Assembly (NCBI GenBank): GCA_032622095.1
Contig: CP136061.1
Location: forward strand, 250,431,582-250,495,581
Length of the DNA: 64,000 bases
Origin: Siphonodentalium dalli
Lineage: Eukaryota; Mollusca; Scaphopoda; Gadilida; Siphonodentaliidae
Direction: 5' to 3'
Below are positions 10,010 through 22,000 of this stretch, in pieces; position 1 is the first letter of the stretch, and the number at the start of each line of letters is the position of its first letter. A program made the position numbers and the translations under genes. The notes under the pieces were generated by a model. That model saw only the letters and a list, made by a program, of their open reading frames with translations, made no database searches and had not been told where the DNA came from.

Positions 10010-13000
10010 CTGCAAAAGTGAAAACAATTATAAATATTTACATAGCCCGTCTGTGTTACACTAAATCATGGTCGGCGATTGGTCAACTGCCAATTTGGCC
10101 ACCAGTTTTATATCCAAATAACACACAGACCCCCAATAACCCAAACAGCGTAACACGAACATGACATCACAAAGTGTTGACCTAATCACCAAAAAGCGGT
10201 CAGCAGAATAATTGTGAGCGCTTTTCAAAATTCAGCCGAATTGCATCCGAAGCCAGTTATTTATATCAATCACGTTATCATTGCTAAGTGCTTGAAAATC
10301 TAAAATAGGGCTAACCAAATGTGTTGAGTGGCCTAGTCTCAAATTCTTGGCAGATTTTGTGAAAATAAATAAGAATACATGCAGATTTTTTATGGGAACA
10401 AATCATCAAAATGCTATATAAATATAAGAAATGAATGTAGTGGGTGAGTGTGTGTTGATGGGGGATACGTTACTGTGGTCGTTCGGGGCACGGCACGTTC
10501 ACACAATATGCCACAATGCCGTTTCCCCCAATAACACACACCCCCTACATTCATTTCTTATACAATGCTTAACATATTTTGTTTATTAAATACTCATTTC
10601 CTAGTAGTTCCCTTAGGAAATATTCAGATAATAAGTTCAACATCCGTGTACATAATAATAATAATAATAATAATAACAAGTGCAACATAAAGCGTGGCAT
10701 ATGCCCCCCGAAGCTCAGTTTAGAGAGTGGGCAATACTAAATATCTGTTTGGATGGAGAATCTTTTTTATTTTATAAACCCAAGAAGTGGGTATCTTTTC
10801 CCATTAAACTGAGCTATCAATACACAAAGCACAACCAAATCCAATGATCCATGGCCATGTTACAAGCTGAAATGTTCATACGGCTACAAAATTAAGAAAT
10901 TCCCAAGTCAAACAAGGGCTTAAAAAATTTGAAGTCACACAAGGAAAGGAAACCTGTAGTAAATCGGTATGGCATCCTTTCCCTGAGCTGTGCTATCACC
11001 ATGCCAAAGGACAACCAAATCCGATAGTTAACACCTGAGTTAAAGTTAACCCTTTACCCAACAGAACGGCCCTGTGCCAATGCATTCTCTTATATATGCG
11101 AGTCGACCATAGGTCGCCTCGCATATATAAGAGAATGCATTGGCTTAACACATTAAAAATTATAAAATTGTTAAAGAATGTAAGAAAAAATGGTAAAAAG
11201 TGTTAAAAAAAGATTTCTTTTAGGCCAATGCATTCTCTTATATATGCGAGGCGACCTATGGTCGACTCGCATATATAAGAGAATGCATTGGCACAGGGCA
11301 TAACTGTAACTATCACAATATGGTCAAGGAGCCGGTTCCAATGATATCCATATTTGTATGGTTCTATTGAGACAGACCGAAGATATTTTAGGCTGTTGAA
11401 GCTTTATTTGGCCGGTTGTGGCCGGTTTGTTGGGTAAAGGGTTAAAGGTGATATGTTCAGACGGACAAAAAATTCACAAATTTCCAAGTCAAACTATGGC
11501 CGTAACTCTGGTAAATATTAATAGACGAAACCCGTAGTATGTGGGTATCATTTCCCACAACCTGTGCTATCACCATGCCAAAGGATAATAAAATCTGATG
11601 ATTAACACCTGACTTACAAGGTGATATGTTCAGACGGACACAAAATTCACAAATTTCCAAGTCAAACTATGGCCGTAACTCTGGTAAATATTAATAGACG
11701 AAACCCGTAGTATGTGGGTATCATTTCCCACAACCTGCGCTATCACCATGCCAAAGGATAATAAAATCTGACGATTAACACCTGACTTACAAGGTGATAT
11801 GTTCAGACGGACACAAAATTCACAAATTTCCAAGTCAAACAAGGGCCATAACTGGTAAATATTAACAGACGAAATCAGTATCATTTCCCACAACCTGTGC
11901 TATCACCATGTCAAAGGACCATAAAATCCGATGATTAACACCCGAGTTACAAGGTGATATGTTCGGACGGACAGTAAATTCAAAAATTTTCAATCAAACA
12001 TGGGCGGTAACTCTGGTAAAACTAAAACCGCATTCTACAGGTACCCATTCCAATATGTGGGACAATTATTACCCTGATAAGCCTTGAATACTCAGTTACC
12101 ATCTAATGCTCCCTGGGGACGGGGAGGTACAGCCACAATGTGGCTAGCATACGGACAATATCGTTCACTGCTCATAATCAGGTACCATTTTCAACGCATG
12201 TGTGGGGCGAAACAGTCACAGTATGAACGACCTTGCATAAGGGTCACAACTTGGCGCGAAATATGAACAGCGTACAATACGACAATTGCATGTCGATCAA
12301 TTCGGCCAAGCCACTGCTGTGTGAAACTCACATTAGACCAGTGGCAGGCTGTGAACTAACAAAGCACTAACCACAGAGCTTCACATATTGGTATTTCTTA
12401 CCTCTCCCTGATTTCTTTCCATCGATTCATGTGATTGAGCAGCAGGGTTTCAGGAGCAGGAGCAGTGTCGGGATCCTAAGAGAAGAGATATATTTTATTA
12501 TACGCTTACAATAGATTATTGAAAAAAATGCGGACAAATAATAATCATTATCCCACACCAGGCATTTTTTAAGCATGACAGGTTGAAAATGGACCCCGTC
12601 CCAATGGAAAATAGTCAGGTTCTTCTCCAATTTCCCAATTCACAGAAAGTAATGCCTTCTTTTTATGAATATATTTAAAGAAATATTATGGACTTGTTCG
12701 GGTGCGTGAAACTAATAAGTTAGTATTCAGGTGCTATGCCAACTGGAGGAATGTAGCATTCTACTAACATCGCCAAAAATCAACCGTACCACTCCATAGG
12801 AGACATCGTCTGAATTGTAAATTTATTTTTCGATTACAGTTGTAAAACTCTAATTTTCCCAATGGAAAGGGTCTGGAAGTCCGGGTCTGTATCCAAAAAC
12901 GGGTAGAAAAATCAGTGCATACTGTGAAGATATAGAAATGTTCACGTTCCCACTATCCATAAGCTATGTAAAGCAAAATCAGCTCACAAGAGTTAGCTAA

Positions 13001-16000
13001 ATATTTAATCTTCAGTTGGGATCTTCACTTGCTATGAAATACATATTAAGGAACAGGTATGAAATAAGAAATAATTATCTGCACTATTTTTTTTCTATGT
13101 TAAGGTTACCTGTGAGAACTACAAAATATTCCCAGTACGGTTCGTGCTGCCGCTTGCCAATTTTGCTAATAGCAAAAAATATTTCCATTACGCAAATATT
13201 CGATATTTAATTTGTAATTCGATTCAACCACAATATTCGATTCAAATTCGATTCGACTTTGAAACAACGAATGATAATTTTGAATACACCAAACCAAATG
13301 CGAACTTAATGTATTTATCAGTAATATTTGAACATTCACAACTACTGCGAAGTATAAACAGTAAATTCACTCGCAAATATTCCCTCAAAATGTTACGTTT
13401 TAAGTTTACTTTAACTGTTCTAACCCACTTGTTTCGCGGGTGTTCTGTAAAGTTTTCATTGACGCTGGTATAAGTAATTTGTTTGTTATTGGCTCACACG
13501 GTAGATTATGTCAATTTGCATGAAACAGCAGAAGGTAATTATAAAATTGTTTTCACAGTTAATCCCCTTTGTATGGACTCAGTCATTGTAACAATGCATA
13601 TTACTGGCAACATTGTTCACCACATATTTAAAATGTCATTGTTTAATGACCAGTGAGTATAAGACAATAGTTAATCAGTCGAATGTGCATGGCGAGAGAC
13701 AGATTAATTTGTGGCTCGGCTTTGTTGCCAACTAAGATACAGGACAAAATGACAGATACTTGTAGTTTGATAACTGTCTAGCAGTAATTTCCTGGTATCC
13801 CTTAGATATTTATTGCTACTTTATATATGTGACCCGCCATATCAAATCCAGTCGTAAGTCGGGATTTGTTTACCCTGTGCCAATGCATTCTCTTATATAT
13901 GCGAGTCGACCATAGGTCGCCTCGCATATATAAGAGAATGCATTGGCCTAACAATTTTTTACAATTTTAATAATTTTTTCTTGTATTCTTTAACAATTTT
14001 ATAATTTCACCTATACAGAGCCCCAGACAAACATGAGCAGACGACACTCTTCTATATGCTTCTATATATGTGTGGGGCTCCCTGCAGGGTAATGGATGTT
14101 TTTTATTTTATGTCCTAAAAATTGTAAGAAACATTAATTTAAAAAAAATGATAAAAAATTGTTAGGCCAATGCATAGGTCGACTCGCATATATAAGAGAA
14201 TGCATTGGCACAGGGTAAAAAAATCCCGACTTACAACTGGATTTGTTATGGCGGGTCACATATATATTAATATTTATTAATAAAACAAGCTTGCTTTACT
14301 AGCTCATTTTACCTGTGTCTGGTTAGTTTTTCATTTATTATATAAGAAGAGACAAGAACATCGCTATGGCATGGCAAGATACGCCCGTGGTAATTCCAAC
14401 AAATGGCCATAACTCTGGTGAAAATAAGCAGGCGGAACCTGAATACGAACTTGACTATCTTGTGCTAGGAAACCCACATACTAAATTTCATTCCATTCAG
14501 TTGAGATTATCTAAAGTTAGCATCTGGAAAACAAAAGTGGACAGACGAATGGACAGACCAATAAAAATGAGAATTTCCTTCAATTTCCCCAATTATACCT
14601 TCAATTAAATTTGGCCAAAAAAAAATTGTTTGGCAAAAATTTCAGCAAGAGAAAATTCAGATCCAGCGCCAGCTCTGATTTCCAGGTAGCCATAGTAGAG
14701 ATTCATGACACAATCTACAGAGTAGGGTGACAAAACCAAAACTCAAATTGACTTAAGTCATTTGGTAGTTAAGTTGAGGCATACTTACACCATTGATGTC
14801 TAAATTAAGTTGAGGCATACTTATGTAATAGGACTACTTTTATTGTTTTATAGTTCACTTGCTCAATTAACAGAATTATAACGAAATTATATTTTATTAT
14901 ACAATGGTATTTCAGGGGTTAAATCACAAATGTTTTCTAGTAACAATTACACTTAACCCTTTGAACCCGTAACACCGATATTTAGGTGCAAACGAACCGT
15001 GACTATATCCCGTAACACCGATATTTCGGTGCAGCGACGACATGATTCGGTAGCAAATTTATATATAGTATAACGAGCGTCTGACCCACTGATTTATATT
15101 TAAATTGCCCCCACATATGTCAGCGGCGCCCATGGTGCGTATGGAATGGTTGACCGCTAGTGTCGGGTAGAAATATATGCGCATGCGCATAGCATATAAT
15201 CTACAAAAACATACGATATTTTAAGCGAACTATGCCGCTATATTTACGGCATATAATTTCGTGTTCCCCGTGTGTGTACAGAACAGACGTAATTTAGACA
15301 CACAATTTCAGTTTAAATTACCCTCGTGTATATTAACCAGTGTTCTGCTACATATGGGGAAGGGTCTATCGCATATGAAGTTGATTTATTCGCGCATGCG
15401 CAGACTAGCGCAATGACAAATAAATGGTTTATAACGTACTTATACACGACATACCCACTAATATATATATTTAAATTGGCCTATTGAAGTCAGCGCTGGC
15501 AAAGGTGTCTATATGGATTGGCTGCCCGCTAGAAATGGCTAGGAAAATATGCGCATGGGCGCAGACTATAATTCATTTTAAAAATGCGTTTAAGTTAAAT
15601 GTGGCGCTATATATGACATTTTGTTTCATGTTTCACATGTTAGTATAGTAGACACAATCTAGACAGCTTACTTGAACAATGGGGCCACGATATGTTACGG
15701 GAAATTACGTTGTTTCTGGTCTCTGTAATATCAGTCTCTGTTGTGCCACATGCAGCAAAAAGTCTATCGCATATCAAGTTGACTTACTCGCGCATGGTCA
15801 GGTATATCTTAATTTCACATTAGGATATTGGTTGCATCGAAACGCAATTCGCTGATGTATAATTACAACGTTATAAGCTAGAATTCGTTTATCCTGCAAA
15901 TTTCGGGTAGTTGCCTAGTAACCGTTTCAAAGGCGAGATCGGGTGACAAAGTATCCCGATCTTACAATGATCAGTGGTCCGTGCATGCATATATCATGCC

Positions 16001-19000
16001 TGCACAGTTTCAGGTAGGTGTCCCCTTTCAACATAACCAACACCATGCGACTATACACTGTCTAAATTAAGGCAAAACATACCACTGAATGGTTAGTGCA
16101 ATTATGTCATTCGATCAGTTGTGGTATTTGCTTAGCAACCGTTGCTACCCTTAAATGGGATATTTGGTTCACTATTCTGGTCGGGTATATCTCAAATTTC
16201 ACGTTAGAGTAGTACCTGCATCAAAAAACGCAATCACTGAGGTTGAATTACGACGCTATAAGCTATATTTACATTTTCCAGTCAATTCCGGGTAGTTGCC
16301 TAGCAACCGTTACCAAGGAGTTGCCGCGAGGCAAAGTCTCGCGATCTTATAATGATCGCTGATCCATGGGGGACAAACCTGTAAAGTTTCAGACCGGTGT
16401 CGCAATTTGAACATAATCAACACCATGCTACTAGAAACTATCTAATTTAAGCGGACATACCTCTGGGAGCCCCGGGTCAGGGTGTCGATCACTGTGGGGC
16501 GCCAGGGTTCAAAGGGTTAACACAGCATGCACATGCGCAGTTTGGCTTTTTGTATAATACGGACATAAACACTCATAGCAGTAATCACCTGTGCGTGAAC
16601 TTTCGCGCCTTTGGTTTCCCGCGCTTGTAAACGCTATTCATCTAGCCTTTTCAGATTGCCACCAGCGGTTGACAAAGGCAGTCGACCATCTGTCCAGTTT
16701 CAATACACATGTTATACTGGGATTTATTTATACACAAAAACAGGCCTTTATCACACAAAATAATGTAACTATTGCTTTTATTATTTACCCAATCTTATAA
16801 TGCCCCATTTTACAGTATTCCATTTAAATAATATTTGGAAGTAGTAAATTCTAGTGATATCTTTAATATATTTCCCATGTGATGCATTTCTGCATTTCTT
16901 TAATCAAGCTTTTAAAAGTTACTATTCACCTCAATCATCTAAATCCATATTAGATCTTCTTTAAATCCAAAGTGTCATGTAATCTCATTTTATAATTTAG
17001 TCTCTAAGCAAAGGTTGTGTGTTCTTTTAGATTCATTCATATCACTTAATGTCTGTTCAATTTTATATTTCAGGGCTCGGTTTATTCTTCATACGTGCAA
17101 TATGACCATATTACCATGGTTAGTCTACATATAAATGTATCTCAACGACAAGCAGTGTTCGTTGTTATTCGTGAAATAGACCCGCCCGAGATTCAAAGAT
17201 CACCACAGGGGAGTCCTATTTCACTTACACCATTGATGTCTAAGTTAAGTTGAGGCATACTTACACCATTGATGTCTAAGTTAAGTTGAGGCATACTTAC
17301 ACCATTGATGTCTAAGTTAAGTTGAGGCATACTTACACCATTGATGTCTAAGTTAAGTTGAGAGGTACTTACACCATTGATGTCTAAGTTAAGTTGAGGC
17401 ATACTTACACCATTGATGTCTAAGTTAAGTTGAGGCATACTTACACCATTGATGTCTAAGTTAAGTTGAGGCATACTTACACCATTGATGTCTAAGTTAA
17501 GTTGAGGCATACTTACACCATTGATGTCTATGTTAAGTTGAGGCATACTTACACCATTGATGTCTAAGTTAAGTTGAGGGGTACTTACAGCATTGATGTC
17601 TAAGTTAAGTTGAGGCATACTTACACCATTGATGTCTAAGTTAAGTTGAGGCATACTTACACCATTGATGTCTAAGTTAAGTTGAGGCATACTTACACCA
17701 TTGATGTCTAAGTTAAGTTGAGGCATACTTACACCATTGATGTCTAAGTTAAGTTGAGGGGTACTTACAGCATTGATGTCAAGAGGCTCGTCTGTTGTTG
17801 GTAGTATGTCTGGAATCCTATAGTCTGTTTCATCATGTGGATCGTGTTTTATCGGAGATGGAAGCTTGTATATATCAGGAAGTTTGTCTAGCTGTAATTA
17901 TTTATAGAGGATAACTAATGTCGAGCAAAAGCTCGGCTCGAATCAAATTTAGTGGACAAGGTTAATAAATAATAATAATAAATTTTGTACAGATTTGCGA
18001 CGAATTTGAGATACTTTTTATCATATGAAAGTGTCAATGACACTGTAGCTCAACTTGGAAAGGGAATAATTTAATGTATTACAGTCAATGGAGCGATTAG
18101 GAATGTGGAAAGTTGAATGTCTAATACTAGTTTATAGACATGAAGAGAAAAGTAAAATCCAAGATGGCTGCTGGCGGCCATGTTTTCGGCCGAATGACCC
18201 CAAAATGATTGTATCCCATCTACATGTCATCGTTAACATCCATGACAAATTTTATGACGATCAGACTAAAGGTACGACCTGTAGCCTATGCTAAAGAATT
18301 TAGTCATACAAAGAGTAAAATCCAAGATGGCTGCTGGCGGCCATGTTTTTTGGCCGAATGACACCAAAATGACTCGTTCCCATCTACATGTCATACAAAG
18401 AGTAAAATCCAATATTAACAACCATGACAAATTTCATGATGATCAGACGAACAGTACGACCTGTGGCCCATGCTAATGGATTAAATTTTGAAATCCAAGA
18501 TGGCCACTGGCGGCCATGTTTTTTGTCCGAATGACCCCAAAATGACTCGTTCCCATTTACATTCCAATTTCAACAGCCATGACAAATTTTATGATGATCA
18601 GACTAAATGTACGACCTGTAGCCCGTGCTAAAGGATTTAGTCATACAAAGAGTAAAATCAAAGATGGCTGCTGGCGGCCATGTTTTTCTGCCGAATGACC
18701 CCAAAATTACTCGTTCCCATTTACATTCCAATTTCAACAGCCATGACAAATTTTATGATGATCAGACTAAAGGTACGACCTGTAGCCCGTGCTAAAGGAT
18801 TTAGTCATACAAAGAGTAAAGTCAAAGATGGCTGCTGGCGGCCATGTTTTTCTGCCGAATGACCCCAAAATGACTCGTTCCCATCTACATGTCATTATTA
18901 ACATTCACGACAAATTTTATGATGATCAGACTAAAGGTACAACCTGTAGCCCGTGCTAAAGGATTTAGTCATACAAAGAGTAAAATCCAAGATGGCTGCT

Positions 19001-22000
19001 GGCGACCATGTTTTTTGGCCGAATGACCCCAAAATTACTCGTTCCCATCTACATGTCATTGTTAACATCCATGACAAATTTTATGATGATCAGACGAACA
19101 GTACGACCTGTGGCCCGTGCTAATGGATTAAATTTTGAAATCCAAGATGGCCACTGGTGGCCATGTTTATTGGCCGAATGACCCCAAAATTACTCGTTCC
19201 CATCTACATTCCAATTTCAACAGCCATGACAAATTTTATGATGATCAGACTAAAGGTACGGCCTGTAGCCCGTGCTAAAGGATTTAGTCATACAAAGAGT
19301 AAAATCCAAGATGGCGGCTGGCGGCCATGTTTTTTGGCCGATTGACCCCAAAATGACTCGTTCCCATCTACATGTCATTATTAACATTCTTGACAAATTT
19401 TATGATGATCAGACTAAAAGTAGGACCTGTAGCCCGTGCTAAAGGATTTAGTCATACAAAGAGTAAAATCCAAGATGGCTGCTGGCGGCCATGTTTTTTG
19501 GCCGAATGACCCCAAAATTACTCGTTCCCATCTACATGTCAATATTAACATCCATGACAAATTTGATGATGATCAGACTAAAGGTACGACCTGTAGCCCG
19601 TGCTAAAGAATTTAGTCATACAAAGAGTAAAATCCAAGAAGGCTGCTGGCCGCCATGTTATTTGGCCGAATGACCCCAAAATTACTCATTCCCATCTACA
19701 TGTCAATATTAACATCCATGACAAATTTCATGATGATCAGACGAACAGTACGACCTGTGGCCCGTGCTAATGGATTGAATTTTGAAATCCAAGATGGCCA
19801 CTGGCGGCCATGTTTTTTGTCCGAATGACCCCAAAATGACTCGTTCCCATCTACATTCCAATTTCAACAGCCATGACAAATTTTATGATGATCAGACTAA
19901 ATGTACGACCTGTAGCCCGTGCTAAAGGATTTAGTCATACAAAGAGTAAAATCAAAGATGGCTGCTGGCGGCCATGTTTTTCTGCCGAATGACCCCAAAA
20001 TTACTCGTTCCCATTTACATTCCAATTTCAACAGCCATGACAAATTTTATGATGATCAGACTAAAGGTACGACCTGTAGCCCGTGCTAAAGGATTTAGTC
20101 ATACAAAGAGTGAAATCAAAGATGCCTGCTGGCGGCCATGTTTTTTGGCCGAATGACCCCAAAATGACTCGTTCCCATCTACATGTCATTATTAACATTC
20201 TTGACAAATTTTATGATGATCAGACTAAAAGTACGACCTGTAGCCCGTGCTAAAGAATTTAGTCATACAAAGAGTAAAATCCAAGATGGCTGCTGGCGGC
20301 CATATTTTTGGGCCGAATGACCCCAAAATTACTCGTTCCCATCTACATGTCAATATTAACATCCATGACAAATTTCATGACGATCAGACAAACAGTACGC
20401 CCTGTAGCCCGTGCTAATGGATTGAATTTTGAAATGCAAGATGGCCACTGGCGGCCATGTTTTTTTTACCGAATGACCCCAAAATTAATCATTCTGGTCT
20501 AAATGTTGATGTCAACAGCTATGACAAATTTCATAATGATCCGACCAAAGGTACGACCTGTAGACTGCATTGTTGACGCCTTACGTACACACGTACACAC
20601 GGACGACAAAGCCATGGCAATAGCTCAAACTTTACAAAGTAAAGTTGAGCTAATAATCACACTTTAGCAAAGAAAACTGTCTCGTTATGGCCAGGTTTTA
20701 AAACAATTAATATTGAATTCATTATCACAACCAAAGAGGAAATAAAGACACCTTCAAGAAAAAATATAATTCCATTTTAAATATGTCTTTTCATGTTGAC
20801 AAAATTGTTCAACCACCCTTTAATATCATCCATGTTTATCTCATAACTAACACTAAATAACCCAACGCAAATTGAATATCATAATTATGTTCTAATTAAC
20901 ACTAAATAACCCCACAAATTGAATATCATAATTATGTTCTAATTAACACTAAATAACCCAACACAAATTGAGTATCATAATTATGTTCTAATTAACACTA
21001 AATAACCCAACACAAATTGAATATCATAATTATGTTCTAATTAACACTAAATAACCCAACACAAATTGAATATCATAATTATGTTCTAATTAACACTAAA
21101 TAACCCCACAAAATGAATATCATAATTATGTTCTAATTAACACTAAATAACCCCAACACAAATTGAGTATCATAATTATGTTCTAATTAACACTAAATAA
21201 CCCAACACAAATTGAGTATCATAATTATGTTCTAATTAACACTAAATAACCCAACACATATTGAATATCATAATTATGTTCTATTAACTAACACTAAATA
21301 ACCAAACGCAAATTGAATATCATAATTATGTACTAATTAACACTAAATAACCCCACAAATTGAATATCATAATTATGTTCTAATTAACACTAAATAACCC
21401 AACACAAATTGAATATCATAATTATGTTCTAATTAACACTAAATAACCCAACACAAATTGAGTATCATAATTATGTTCTAATTAACACTAAATAACCCAA
21501 CACAAATTGAGTATCATAATTATGTTCTAATTAACACTAAATAACCCAACACATATTGAATATCATAATTATGTTCTATTAACTAACACTAAATAACCAA
21601 ACGCAAATTGAATATCATAATTATGTACTAATTAACACTAAATAACCCAACACAAATTGAATATCATAATTATGTTCTAATTAACCTAATAATAGCATTG
21701 ATAAGCTCTTACGTCACTGCGCTAATTCCAACAAAAAGGGCCATAACTCTGGTGAAAATTGGCAGGTCGAACCCAAATTCAACCTGTATTTTGGGCTAGT
21801 AAACTCACATACCAAATTTAATTCCATTGAGTTCAGATTTTTACTAAAGTTATTATCCGGACAGAACAATAACATAATACATCCTGTTTTTTTTAAAGGA
21901 AGTATAAAAAGAGTATAAAAAGAGTATAAAAAGTTCAGAATTACCTTAAATATTTTACATTAATTAAGTGATGGTGTTTTGACTTACTTTGTCAAGTGAG

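Noticed and set aside
17193-17726. A 177-residue - strand frame of 12-residue repeats as an independent gene
   Set aside because: It is the 36-bp repeat read in frame. It has no start context or signal sequence and lies directly downstream of the LIN37 exon 6 donor. It is reported as a splice-junction array with possible readthrough instead.
18088-20502. Series of ~60-residue + strand frames as a small gene family
   Set aside because: They all derive from the ~161-bp core monomers of the pearl-like element and share no start or splice context.
20845-21686. 49-bp satellite as an acceptor array of LIN37
   Set aside because: The - strand has GTTGGGTTATTTAG, an acceptor-like word, but the array is 2.9 kb from exon 6 and no exon abuts it.
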